Source: a virus
Direction: 5' to 3' (one strand)
Virus record (IMG/VR): IMGVR_UViG_3300024262_000015
Span: 1 to 64,000 of that record
DNA: 64,000 nt
Below the pieces are notes generated by a model. The model was not told the DNA's origin. It did not search any database and saw nothing but the letters and a program-made list of their open reading frames with translations. The position numbers and the translations under genes are program-made. Every line of letters begins with the position of its first letter. Positions within the stretch are counted from its first letter, which is position 1. Positions 25,501-32,980 of this stretch are shown here, piece after piece.

Positions 25501-26098
25501 CTTTGAAGGGCCAGGAATGGAGGAAGGAGACGAGCTAGAGTTTTCTCTTTTGGGCAATGTGTTTCCTTACAAAAAGCGTCATTCGGTTCTTAAAGCAGAT
25601 AGAAAAGCTAATAGTCATAAAATAGATAGCTCAACTAATCCACCAGGCCTTAAGGGAATTCTTACTCAGTTTTACAGCTTCCGAGTTAAAAATCCAGATA
25701 GCTCTATATTTGGAGAAGAAATGGCCAGAGGTATTTTAGAGGATATTTGGGGCAACGAACTTATATTACTAGTCTTCCCTGAAGCTTTAGGCCGAGCGAG
25801 AGAGACTATTAGAAAACTGTCTAGAGGAGAGTCGTCACTAGATTCAGATCGTTTGGCTCTTTTAGTAGAAGGCACCTTTCAACATGAGGGCTCAACAGGC
25901 CAAATATTTATTTTAGAAGATATAGTAGACTTTAAAGAAGAACCACAAAAACCATCCGATAAAGACCTGAAAGCCCAAAAAGTAATTATGAAGATTGCAC
26001 CACCTAGGAAAAGAGTTAAACAATATACCAAAGAACAATTAAAAGAGCAACTGGAATTAGAAATGGTTGAACAAGGTTTCTCATTAGAAAAGTCTTAA
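22532..26098 (+). CDS. dnaE: DNA polymerase III alpha subunit-like replicative polymerase (DnaE type)
   Basis: This C-family polymerase (1188 residues) probably copies the phage genome. The core motifs are clear: GPGRGSVGGSLIGYLSG, PDADQD with catalytic Asp438 and Asp440, THAGGFIIG, KIDILGL with Asp592, and SFNHSHSIAYSLTSYETAYLKAHY. A HhH-like tail follows. The N-terminal PHP domain is degenerate: the usual LHTHSEYS reads LHSRTFFS and the usual TDHG reads TDYC, so PHP proofreading is probably lost. No exonuclease motif is seen, so proofreading would need another protein. ATG 22532 with AAAGGAGGAG upstream is the start. Confidence 0.95.
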   Translation: MSFVSLHSRTFFSILRALSSPEALFQKAKELNQSAIAITDYCSAAGMADALQESKKTGVKLIPGVELNFVPVISEEQSKDYRTLVFLAKNEQGYKNLLCLIKKGFDNHVSAFKKAVPQTTWEHLEEFKEGLICLSGDGQGYISQLLMARETDLATTAALKLKSIFKDDFYIELNPSSLRRLDNPWSGPIDQNFINRKLKTLAIENDLQWVITPTTFYTTPEEFELHDVLLAINCGHPKFVQSRLKFNTNDFYLQSEEQTKNFFLRHKSFWGESFIQKGIANTQIIADRCGSAEYVDPKYSNPSGKELPVFPVEKQKDYELFAHWRKKLKPPGKLDTDYLKFKCIRKLISLGIRDLTPYKKRLEEELEVLDYKGFCSYMLIVSDFMREANDRGVKTGPGRGSVGGSLIGYLSGLHRLDPLKYGLIFERFINKYKEAYPDADQDIAPSGRGYIKAYLEDLYGANNVANVSNINTITPKVYARDISRSCQFGGDRGAAVYIGDQIASSIPDSAHTFEQAFIESFLFREFCEKYPELVEYKDLCGLPRAWGTHAGGFIIGARSLVGLVPVRRDNDGNLVLEYDKVRAEANGLVKIDILGLTTLDIISHTHELIKEQGKPLPPSPLPLNDPEAYKLISKGKTECVFQLNGAAVHLCKKIKPKNIEEISIINTLVRPAAKDIQDDFIATKDGKKKVELLHPLLERAFKETYGFGLYEECLMVIAEDVAGWDLNDADALRKLTKEKGKNPEKVKKWKEDFIEGAVKNKNLSQKDGEFIWDEVVAKFGAYSFNHSHSIAYSLTSYETAYLKAHYFLEFLVSNLKFNLASASPKAEGTVLAIKKELRLGGINILPPDINSSENGYKIIDDKTILMGLDSIKFVGKPAQEQILLHRPFSSLEDLLMRTEGRKLRMPAIQALAASGALRSFNQTRKELFLYSGDFKKKLASYDKRTLLNQTGFHYPWPETEEWTEVEQYGLEKHFLGEGLSANAKRLYPGFFEGPGMEEGDELEFSLLGNVFPYKKRHSVLKADRKANSHKIDSSTNPPGLKGILTQFYSFRVKNPDSSIFGEEMARGILEDIWGNELILLVFPEALGRARETIRKLSRGESSLDSDRLALLVEGTFQHEGSTGQIFILEDIVDFKEEPQKPSDKDLKAQKVIMKIAPPRKRVKQYTKEQLKEQLELEMVEQGFSLEKS

Positions 26099-26107
26099 GG
26101 AAAAATT

Positions 26108-26860
26108 ATGATATGCCAAAACTGTTCTGTAGAAATACCTCCAGCTTGGGTTGCAGCTATTGCGTCTAACCAATGCCCAGCTTGTTCAGGGCCTATTATG
26201 GATGATGCCGCCCAAGCTCTGATGGAGGGTTTAGCTACGGCATTAAAACAAATGCCCAATAACCCTCAAGGAATAGCGGGATGGATTCTTAGCAACTTCC
26301 AAGTGCGTCAAATTGGCGACGCTCTGCCTGTAGATCATTTTCATGGAGACCGCCCACCTCAAGAACATCAGGCTCAAGCGGCTAATCCAAATTATCCATC
26401 TAGTCATCAACGATACTTGGGAAATAAACATGAGGCCACCAAAGGAATCCAGGCCACCAATGCTAAACTTGCACACTTAGCTCAATCCATTCAAGGAAAC
26501 CAAAATAGCATGTATGGTGGGGAAGAAGAAGAGTTAAATGTCACAGAAGATTTTGATCCTTCTGGTCCTAGTAAAGCCGATATTGAAGCTGCTGCAGAAT
26601 TAATGGGAACATCTCTACCTAGAAACAGGGAAGGTCAGTCCTCTCCACCAGTTAAATTAAAAGATCTTTTAGCATCTCAAGCGGGTGCCCTAGTTAATCC
26701 AAATGCTAAATCTTTAACTTCAGAAGAAATAAGCCAACTAGAAGCAATTAAGGACCGAGGATCTAATGAGTCAGATGCTCTTATGAAGGAACGAATGAAA
26801 AGGGTTAGTGCTCAAAAAAACTTCGATATGGGAACGGGAAGCTTTAGGAGATCAGAATGA
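26108..26860 (+). CDS. Hypothetical protein with N-terminal zinc ribbon (250 aa)
   Basis: Residues 3-26 form a two-knuckle zinc ribbon (CQNC...CPAC). The rest is Gln/Pro/Ser-rich and likely disordered, with a helical segment near 155-215. It sits 9 bases after the polymerase and overlaps the next gene by ATGA. It could be a replication accessory or DNA/RNA-binding protein. This is inference from zinc ribbon and location. Confidence 0.6.
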   Translation: MICQNCSVEIPPAWVAAIASNQCPACSGPIMDDAAQALMEGLATALKQMPNNPQGIAGWILSNFQVRQIGDALPVDHFHGDRPPQEHQAQAANPNYPSSHQRYLGNKHEATKGIQATNAKLAHLAQSIQGNQNSMYGGEEEELNVTEDFDPSGPSKADIEAAAELMGTSLPRNREGQSSPPVKLKDLLASQAGALVNPNAKSLTSEEISQLEAIKDRGSNESDALMKERMKRVSAQKNFDMGTGSFRRSE

Positions 26861-27225
26861 GCGTCCACTCTATTAAAATAATTGATAATAAACGTATTTT
26901 ATTAACTAATGATGAGTGGAAGTTTTATAAAAGTTTATGCAAAGCTTATGAAACAGATAACCAAAGAGGCGAAGAATTCTTTAAAGAACATTTCGAAACA
27001 AATAAACATGGTATACTAACCTTTGTTCGTCCTCCTCATAAAAGATATTCTAGCCTGGAAATTTATACTTTTCTAGTTTCTATCATGATTAACCAGCACT
27101 TGCGACTCATGCAAAGCCAGGTTGACACTCTTATAAAGGAAGCCACAAAAAAATATGGCGAAATTGTGGAGCAAGTCACTCAGAGTGCTAAACTAGCTGA
27201 GACCCCACCCCACAAGGAGAAATAA
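26857..27225 (+). CDS. Hypothetical protein (122 aa)
   Basis: A mixed alpha/beta N-terminus is followed by a C-terminal helix (LRLMQSQVDTLIKEATKKY). It lies between the zinc-ribbon protein and the coiled-coil gene before recA, in one tightly packed transcript. No motif is recognised. Confidence 0.6.
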   Translation: MSVHSIKIIDNKRILLTNDEWKFYKSLCKAYETDNQRGEEFFKEHFETNKHGILTFVRPPHKRYSSLEIYTFLVSIMINQHLRLMQSQVDTLIKEATKKYGEIVEQVTQSAKLAETPPHKEK

Positions 27226-27226
27226 T

Positions 27227-27682
27227 GTGGCTTTAAAAGATATCGAGAAAGCGTTTGAAGAGCAGGTCAAAGCTATTACTGAAGAAACGGATTCATTTTA
27301 CAAAGGAGTTAGCAACCCTGATGATGCAAAGAAGGTAGCGCTCTTATGTTTGAAAGCTAAATATAACGGAAATCTCCTGGTTAACCAAGCAGAGTATCGA
27401 GCCAAATGCATTAAGCGAGATATTGAGTTTGTTAAAACTGATACCTATTCTAAAATCCGCAAAGACTCTACAACTAAAATGACCGAGGCTACTGTAAATA
27501 ATGAAGTCATGATGGCAAAAGAGGTTAGAGAAACAATCTCCTCACACCTTAAACATGAAAAGGATGCTAAAAATTATCATGGCTTAATGGACTGGATCCA
27601 AGAAACCCACTTAACTTTTCGTCAGTTCTCTAAACAAGAAGACATGGCTAGGGAACGAATTGAGCAAAGTAAAAAACTATGA
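27227..27682 (+). CDS. Coiled-coil protein upstream of the recombinase (151 aa)
   Basis: The start is GTG 27227 with AAGGAG upstream. The product is nearly all helical and charged (KDSTTKMTEATVNNEVMMAK). Phage genes of this size and style directly before RecA/UvsX or SSB genes are sometimes recombination mediators, so that is a plausible role, but I see no diagnostic motif. It overlaps recA by ATGA. Confidence 0.6.
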   Translation: MALKDIEKAFEEQVKAITEETDSFYKGVSNPDDAKKVALLCLKAKYNGNLLVNQAEYRAKCIKRDIEFVKTDTYSKIRKDSTTKMTEATVNNEVMMAKEVRETISSHLKHEKDAKNYHGLMDWIQETHLTFRQFSKQEDMARERIEQSKKL

Positions 27683-28605
27683 TTGATGTTAGTGCTTTAG
27701 TAGCTTCTGTTAAAGGAAGATACAGCAAAAAAGAACAAGGTCTGGCCACAGCTATTACCTTAGGAAATGAGCTTTATCTTCCTACCCATGATGATGCTTT
27801 TGTCTTGGCTAGTGGTTTTCCTTTTTGGCAAGAACTAACTGGCCTTAAAGGTATCCCGTTTGGTAGGATAGTTCAGTTTTCTGGGCGTCCTGATTCCGGA
27901 AAGAGCACTATGGCCTGCCTTTTTATGAAGGCAGCACAGGAACAAGGAGTGCTTGTTGTTCTGTGGGATGCCGAAAAGAAGTTTGATTCTAAACGCCTTG
28001 CAAAGATGGGCGGTAAACCAGATGAGATTTTGGTATGCCGCTCTAAGCTTATTCAAGAGGGTATGAAACAATTTACCTTTGCTATTCAAGAAGCTAAAAA
28101 AATAGATCCTAAAGTAAAGATTTTATTTGTTTGGGACTCTGTAGCTGCCAGTCTTAATGCTTTAGAGTCTGAAGAAAAAGAAGACTGGTCTAATCAGCCT
28201 GGTGTTCAAGCTAAAGAAGTTAATCGAGTTTGTAAAAGAATAAACCAATTAATGGAAAAGTATCGAGATCCTGATACGGGAGAAGATACGATGTGTGCCA
28301 TTGCCGTTAATCAAGTTTATAAGAACATCGGAAGTGTAGGGGTTGTAGAAAAGGGTGGAGAGGGGCTATTCTATGCTTGCAGTCTTATTCTTCAACTAAC
28401 CCGCAAAAAAGATTTGGTGCGTCAGCGAAAAGGCAAATCCATGAAGTACGGAATTTTGTCTAAAGCTAAGGTTAAAAAGAACCATTTGTTTGACGCAGAC
28501 GAATGCGTGGCTACACTAGATATAGTTGTATCCGCCAAAACAATAGAGTTAGGCGAAGAAGTTAAACAACGTGCCGACATAACCGAAGAGGAAGATAATG
28601 AATAA
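27679..28605 (+). CDS. uvsX: RecA/UvsX-like recombinase
   Basis: It forms filaments on single-stranded DNA and pairs homologous strands, which allows recombination-dependent replication with gp46/47. Residues 69-77 are Walker A (GRPDSGKST), Glu99 in LWDAEKK is the likely catalytic Glu, and Asp153 in ILFVWDSVA is Walker B. The L2-like GGEGLFYACSLILQL follows, and the C-terminus is acidic. Length 308 is shorter than RecA (about 350), as in many phage recombinases. The last bases overlap the next gene. Confidence 0.9.
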   Translation: MIDVSALVASVKGRYSKKEQGLATAITLGNELYLPTHDDAFVLASGFPFWQELTGLKGIPFGRIVQFSGRPDSGKSTMACLFMKAAQEQGVLVVLWDAEKKFDSKRLAKMGGKPDEILVCRSKLIQEGMKQFTFAIQEAKKIDPKVKILFVWDSVAASLNALESEEKEDWSNQPGVQAKEVNRVCKRINQLMEKYRDPDTGEDTMCAIAVNQVYKNIGSVGVVEKGGEGLFYACSLILQLTRKKDLVRQRKGKSMKYGILSKAKVKKNHLFDADECVATLDIVVSAKTIELGEEVKQRADITEEEDNE

Positions 28606-28915
28606 CCCAGCAAAAGAAGCAGCCAAAGCTGTTTATCTAATAAAAACAGAAGACCCAACAGAAAAAAAGGGAGTGGTTTATTACCGCTCTCAAGACGTAG
28701 AAAATCGAGGGACTTTTATTTCCCTTCGAGGCTCATTAATCGATGAGAAGGCTGTAGCTGATGTATTAGCCAATCCCCTAAATGAAATTGGGGAAGAGAT
28801 TAATGTTGAGCTACCTTTAAGCAGAGTTATTTCAATTCGAAATGCTACTTACTCAGGTACAAAGACAACAAAGCGCAAAGCAATCTTGCGCTCTGAAGGT
28901 GGACAAATCCTTTAA
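28598..28915 (+). CDS. Hypothetical protein between uvsX and ssb (105 aa)
   Basis: A small, mostly beta protein (GVVYYRSQDVENRGTFISL...INVELPLSRVISIRNA) with a basic C-terminus. It is placed between recombinase and probable SSB in one transcript, so a role in strand exchange is conceivable, but no motif is known to me. Confidence 0.6.
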   Translation: MNNPAKEAAKAVYLIKTEDPTEKKGVVYYRSQDVENRGTFISLRGSLIDEKAVADVLANPLNEIGEEINVELPLSRVISIRNATYSGTKTTKRKAILRSEGGQIL

Positions 28916-28928
28916 GGAGAAAAAGACA

Positions 28929-29612
28929 ATGGTGAAATTTGGATTATCAAGCTGGGGCGGCAATGGGCAGGCTAAAAAACAAAACACTGGGGAACGAATT
29001 CCGTTTCTCAAAACTAAGAATGGTAATAACCTCATTAGAATTGTAACTGGCCCTTATGTTCAACAACAAGCCTGGGTAGTAAACGCCAATACGGGTAAAA
29101 AAATGCCTATTCGTAGTGCTGTTAATGACTGCCCTCTCAGGGAAGCGGGCATTGAAATTGACGAAAAAAGTCTTGTTGGGGTTCTAATGCGTCCTTCAAT
29201 TAATGATCCAGAAGGAAAGTCTTCTCTGGGAATCCTGACCCTCTCTCCTGGTCTCAAACGTCAAATCGATGACCTTGTAGAAGAAGAAGGCTACGAGGAT
29301 ATCACGTCCTATGATATCAACATTAAACGCAAAGACGGCGAAGTTCCGGCAAACTTTTATAAGGTTCTTCCACGGCCTGTGAAAGCTCTTTCGGATGAAG
29401 ATGAAACCATGCTTGAAGGAAGACGAGAAGATCTCCTGAACACCCTGGAGCGCATCACTACGCCTCTTTCTGTTGATGAGGTACGAGAGCAGATGATCAA
29501 GGCTGGAATTAAGCCTGGCTCCTCTCAGTCTAAGCCCAAGGAAGAAACTTCTTTCATTCCTCCTAAGGCCGATTCAGATGATGATGATATATATAATTTT
29601 GAACCCGCGTGA
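28929..29612 (+). CDS. ssb: Probable single-stranded DNA-binding protein
   Basis: ATG 28929 with AAGGAG (28913-28918) upstream gives 227 residues. Three signs support an SSB. It lies directly after the recombinase. The N-terminal part (NNLIRIVTGPYVQQQAWVV...CPLRE) resembles the OB-type core of phage SSBs. A Pro/Lys-rich linker ends in a very acidic tip (DSDDDDIYNFEPA), as in T4 gp32 and bacterial SSB, where the tip recruits partners. It is the last gene before a strong terminator. The assignment rests on context and tail. Confidence 0.7.
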   Translation: MVKFGLSSWGGNGQAKKQNTGERIPFLKTKNGNNLIRIVTGPYVQQQAWVVNANTGKKMPIRSAVNDCPLREAGIEIDEKSLVGVLMRPSINDPEGKSSLGILTLSPGLKRQIDDLVEEEGYEDITSYDINIKRKDGEVPANFYKVLPRPVKALSDEDETMLEGRREDLLNTLERITTPLSVDEVREQMIKAGIKPGSSQSKPKEETSFIPPKADSDDDDIYNFEPA

Positions 29613-29661
29613 TCCTTGTGCAGTAGACTGTGCCTTAACTTAGTTGTAATGGGTGGGGGAG

Positions 29662-29694
29662 TCCCGCCTGGGTTAAACCAGGCGGGATTTTTTT
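29662..29694 (+). terminator. Rho-independent terminator after ssb
   Basis: TCCCGCCTGG (29662-29671) pairs perfectly with CCAGGCGGGA (29678-29687) around loop GTTAAA, followed by seven T (29688-29694). It should end the replication transcript, 13 bases before the ruvC start. It is the clearest terminator in the window. Confidence 0.92.
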
Positions 29695-29707
29695 GTAGGC
29701 AGTTTCC

Positions 29708-30295
29708 ATGAAAATACTTGGCCTTGATGTGAGTTCTACAACCATTGGAGTGGCTTTATTAGACTGCAATTCTAAAAAAGCTACGCTGGTTGTGGGATCC
29801 TATTACAAGCCCCCAAAAGGAAAAAGAACAATTTATGAACGCCTATCTGAAACCAAAGCATCAGTAAAAAAATGGGTAGACGGGTATCAACCAGACTTTA
29901 TAGTTATTGAAGATATCTTATTATATATGGGAGGAAAAAAGGGCAGAAGAAAGTCTAATGCCCAAACAATTACCACCCTAGCTATTTGGAATAGGATGGT
30001 AGGCCTGACCTCTTTTGAGGCTTCTGGGAAGAATCCCTATTTGTTATCAGTGGAAGAAATACGCAAAATCCTTAAGCTCGATAAACACATACCTAAAAAA
30101 GAAGAGATGCCTGAATTGGTAGCAAAACATCTAGGAATGGACTTTCCTTGGGTTAAGTATTATAATATAAAAAAAAAGCTAGCTAATCGTAAAGAAAACT
30201 TTGATATAGCTGACGCTGTAGCGGTGGCTTTAGCTTTTTATAAAAAAGGGATGAATGATGACGGGTTCGCAGGCTTTCCAGGTTTTAGGAATTGA
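29708..30295 (+). CDS. ruvC: RuvC-like Holliday junction resolvase
   Basis: An RNase H-fold endonuclease that cuts four-way junctions before packaging. The acidic residues fit RuvC: Asp7 in GLDVSSTTIG, Glu68 in VIEDI, and Asp166/Asp169 in FDIADAVAVALAF. It is longer (195) than bacterial RuvC (about 170) because of an insert near 75-85. It starts just after the terminator and overlaps dnaJ by 41 bases. No promoter is visible in the 13-base gap, so readthrough or the unusual leader may drive it. Confidence 0.88.
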   Translation: MKILGLDVSSTTIGVALLDCNSKKATLVVGSYYKPPKGKRTIYERLSETKASVKKWVDGYQPDFIVIEDILLYMGGKKGRRKSNAQTITTLAIWNRMVGLTSFEASGKNPYLLSVEEIRKILKLDKHIPKKEEMPELVAKHLGMDFPWVKYYNIKKKLANRKENFDIADAVAVALAFYKKGMNDDGFAGFPGFRN

Positions 30296-31190
30296 TTCCT
30301 CTGCCTCTCCAGAAGAAATTAAAAAAGCCTTCAGAAAGAAGGCTGCTATATTACATCCTGATAGAAATAAGGCAGAAAATGCCGAAGATCAATTTAAAGA
30401 ATTAAATGAAGCTTATAGAGTGGCCTCGGCCCCTCCTGAAGCCTTTGGGATGAAGGACTTTTTTCAAAACGAAGGAGACTTTGCTTATAACGTTGAAGAT
30501 GTTTTTCGACAGTTTTTTGATCCTCCACAAGGCAATGATACGAAGCGTGTACGGTTTTGGAGCCAATCTCAAAGGCCCACCAAGATAGGTCTCACGCTTG
30601 AAGAGGCCGCAAACGGATGCAGAAAATCCGTTTCACTTCCTGGTACCCAATGTGAAAAGTGCCATGGTTCCGGACAAGAAGCCAGACACCAAGAGTGTCA
30701 GAGATGTGGAGGAAAAGGAAAGCAAGGAGAGCATTATTGCGCTACGTGTTCAGGACAAGGCCAAGTAGCTTATAGGGCTCGCTGTAGTGAATGCGTAAAC
30801 CAAAAGGGGTCTACTGTGGAAATAAACTTTCCCTCAGGAATTAGTCAGGGTTGGAAAGTACAAATTAATGGGCAGGTGGTTGTAGTCTACTTGTTACCCC
30901 ACTCTGAATTAAAAACTGACGGAGTAAATATTTTCTCTGTTTGTGAACTTACTTTACTGGAAGCATTAAAAGGTTGCACTAAAGAAGTTAAAACAGTCAA
31001 GGGAAAAAAGAAACTAAAGATCCCAGAGAGAAGAAAACAAGGAGATGATGTTGTTGCTTTTGAGCTAGGGTTAACTAAACAAGGCAAACATATCTTTAAG
31101 ATGGATATAGTTTATCCAGAAGATTTATCTAAAGTTATAGAGGCTTTAGAGAGTGATAGTTTAAACAAAGAGGAAAAAGATGGCATTTAG
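30255..31190 (+). CDS. dnaJ: DnaJ-type co-chaperone
   Basis: DnaJ delivers clients to DnaK (Hsp70) and stimulates its ATPase. The J domain spans residues about 5-60 with HPD at 34-36. After a short linker, four CxxC zinc repeats follow (CEKCHGSG, CQRCGGKG, CATCSGQG, CSECVNQKG), then a client-binding C-domain. Length 311 is shorter than bacterial DnaJ (about 375) and the Gly/Phe region is reduced. No dnaK is in the window, so it presumably works with the host DnaK for phage protein folding. Start is ATG 30255 inside ruvC. Confidence 0.93.
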   Translation: MMTGSQAFQVLGIDSSASPEEIKKAFRKKAAILHPDRNKAENAEDQFKELNEAYRVASAPPEAFGMKDFFQNEGDFAYNVEDVFRQFFDPPQGNDTKRVRFWSQSQRPTKIGLTLEEAANGCRKSVSLPGTQCEKCHGSGQEARHQECQRCGGKGKQGEHYCATCSGQGQVAYRARCSECVNQKGSTVEINFPSGISQGWKVQINGQVVVVYLLPHSELKTDGVNIFSVCELTLLEALKGCTKEVKTVKGKKKLKIPERRKQGDDVVAFELGLTKQGKHIFKMDIVYPEDLSKVIEALESDSLNKEEKDGI

Positions 31191-31668
31191 GATTTATTGT
31201 TCGAATATGGTAGAAGGAAAAAGGTGTAACAAGGAAATGGAGCCCACCATAGATCCTGCTACTGATGTTGTTTTTTGCGATTGTGGTAAAGAGTTAGAAG
31301 ACCAAGACGCCATCACCGTTTTCGCTCGCCGCCAAATGAAGGTTCTCAAACAAACCAATGTTCATGCTAAAATGCAAGCCAAAGTAAAGCAAAGCAATGA
31401 ATTCCTGGAAAAAATTCGAGAACGCCAAAAGCAGGCTTCAAAAGCGGCCAATCCTCAACGCCCTAAGTTTACCTCAGATGCTGATATTAATCAGTTTGCA
31501 GCACCTACCGAAGCTGCAGTTCCATTAGCAGACCTTAAGACCTTCCTAAATAATGATGTTAATGTAATTTCTTCCGAGCAGGTAGAACAAGAAAGTCTAG
31601 ATACTCCGTTACCTTCCGAAGAACGACCTTCTTTTGTAATTCCCCGCTCCAAAGGTTCTAATGAATGA
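31180..31668 (+). CDS. Hypothetical protein with N-terminal cysteine knuckle (162 aa)
   Basis: Residues 8-35 have a cysteine pattern (YCSNM...RCNKE...FCDCGKEL) that could hold zinc. A charged helix and a disordered Pro/Ser tail follow. It overlaps both dnaJ and the Toprim gene. The function is unknown. Confidence 0.6.
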   Translation: MAFRIYCSNMVEGKRCNKEMEPTIDPATDVVFCDCGKELEDQDAITVFARRQMKVLKQTNVHAKMQAKVKQSNEFLEKIRERQKQASKAANPQRPKFTSDADINQFAAPTEAAVPLADLKTFLNNDVNVISSEQVEQESLDTPLPSEERPSFVIPRSKGSNE

Positions 31669-32462
31669 ACGGCTTTGACACCATAATTGAAGGAGCAAAT
31701 TATATTCTCTATAATGATGAAAGCGCAAAATCAGCATTAGAATATTTAGATAAAAGAATTCCTAGGTCTATACAAAGAACCTTTAAGTTTGGATTCCTTC
31801 CATTATTTAAAGACCGAAAAACAATATTATCATTAGTAAGTCAACAAGACCTAGAAGAGTCTAAGATTTTTGTAAATTACAATAATGAATGGAGGAGCAT
31901 ATTTGATACCCATCAGCTTGTATTCCCTTACTCTAATTGTTTTGGAGAAACATTAGGAATAGTCGGACGAACGTTATTAAGCCAAAAGATTCAGAAAGAT
32001 CGTAAAATATCTAAATACAAAAACTCATTTAATTTATTAAAATTCCTTCATTTATTTGGCTTAGATAAAGCTATTCCAGAAATAATAAAAACCAATAATG
32101 TTTTTATTGTAGAGGGCCAGTTTGATGCCATGACCTGTATTAAAGAAGGCCTGACAAACACGGTTGCTTTAGGAGGGTCAAAAATAAGTATAATTCAATT
32201 TTTTAAACTATTAAGATATACAAACAACCTTTCTTTTATTTTAGATAATGATAATGCGGGCCATGAGGCAACAAATAAAATCAGGGAGAAATTTGGGTCT
32301 TCAGCTAACATTCGCTTCATTAATTTGCCTGCTGGATATAAAGATATTGATGAATGTTTAAGAAAATATAATAAAAAAGATAGCTTTATCGCCTTTCTTA
32401 AGAGCTTGCAACAAGGAGAAAATGAAAAAGAATCGTTCAGATCGTTATCAAAATATGTTTAA
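31665..32462 (+). CDS. DnaG-type primase, Toprim catalytic half
   Basis: This is the catalytic core of a DnaG primase without the zinc finger. The N-terminal part (SALEYLDKRIPRSIQRTFKFGFLP) matches the DnaG RNA-polymerase-domain start. The Toprim domain follows with Glu150 in FIVEGQFDAM and Asp194/Asp196 in FILDNDNAGHEAT. The zinc-finger half is at 13591-14142. It overlaps the previous gene by ATGA and the sigma-like gene by 41 bases. No helicase-interaction domain is seen at the C-terminus. Confidence 0.9.
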   Translation: MNGFDTIIEGANYILYNDESAKSALEYLDKRIPRSIQRTFKFGFLPLFKDRKTILSLVSQQDLEESKIFVNYNNEWRSIFDTHQLVFPYSNCFGETLGIVGRTLLSQKIQKDRKISKYKNSFNLLKFLHLFGLDKAIPEIIKTNNVFIVEGQFDAMTCIKEGLTNTVALGGSKISIIQFFKLLRYTNNLSFILDNDNAGHEATNKIREKFGSSANIRFINLPAGYKDIDECLRKYNKKDSFIAFLKSLQQGENEKESFRSLSKYV

Positions 32463-32856
32463 TGAAATCTCCTATAGCCAAGAAATGTTGGCTGACTTTG
32501 CAATAGAAGCAGGCCTCACTGCTAAATTAAATTCTTATAATGAAGCATTGCTTGAATTAAAATCTCAATTACGGCGAGAACTTTGGCGGCTGGTAGATAC
32601 AGCGTTGACTCCTCGACAACGGCAAGTAATTAGACTTTATGCCCAAGGCTATACTCAGACGGAGATAGCTAAAATGCTTAATGTAAATCAGTCTAGCATT
32701 ACCAAATCTATCAATGGAAATTGTGATTACAGAAATGGAAAAAAGGTTTACGGTGGTGCTAGAAAAAAACTTAGGAAGTTAGCAGAAAAAGATCAAAAGA
32801 TTCAAGGACTAATTAAAAAGATGGTAGAACTGTCTGATGACGATATTTACTCCTAA
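32422..32856 (+). CDS. Sigma-70 region-4-like helix-turn-helix protein
   Basis: The C-terminal half carries a typical region-4/LuxR-type HTH (LTPRQRQVIRLYAQGYTQTEIAKMLNVNQSSITKSI, split around residues 63-97). The N-terminal 55 residues are helical, and there is no region 2, so it is not a full sigma factor. In T4, small partial-sigma proteins (gp55) direct late transcription. A similar role is possible because the head module begins directly downstream. It overlaps the primase gene by 41 bases. Alternative: a plain DNA-binding repressor. Confidence 0.7.
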   Translation: MKKNRSDRYQNMFNEISYSQEMLADFAIEAGLTAKLNSYNEALLELKSQLRRELWRLVDTALTPRQRQVIRLYAQGYTQTEIAKMLNVNQSSITKSINGNCDYRNGKKVYGGARKKLRKLAEKDQKIQGLIKKMVELSDDDIYS

Positions 32857-32867
32857 AAAGCTAATTA

Positions 32868-32919
32868 TTGTAAGGCTACAGGAAGAGCTATATATACGTA
32901 ATATAGATACATATAAATG
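32868..32919 (+). promoter_or_regulatory. Candidate promoter(s) before the head module
   Basis: The 124-base gap before 32981 holds TTGTAA (32868-32873), a 17-base spacer and TATATA (32891-32896), a fair sigma70-like pair. It also holds TATAAATG (32912-32919), one base from the T4 late promoter core TATAAATA. Either could start transcription of the head genes. AT-rich chance matches cannot be excluded. Confidence 0.35.
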
Positions 32920-32980
32920 CAGGGCTTAGGAATAACACAGCATAACAAATGATTCCGGCCTTTTACATGTTGAGGGACAA

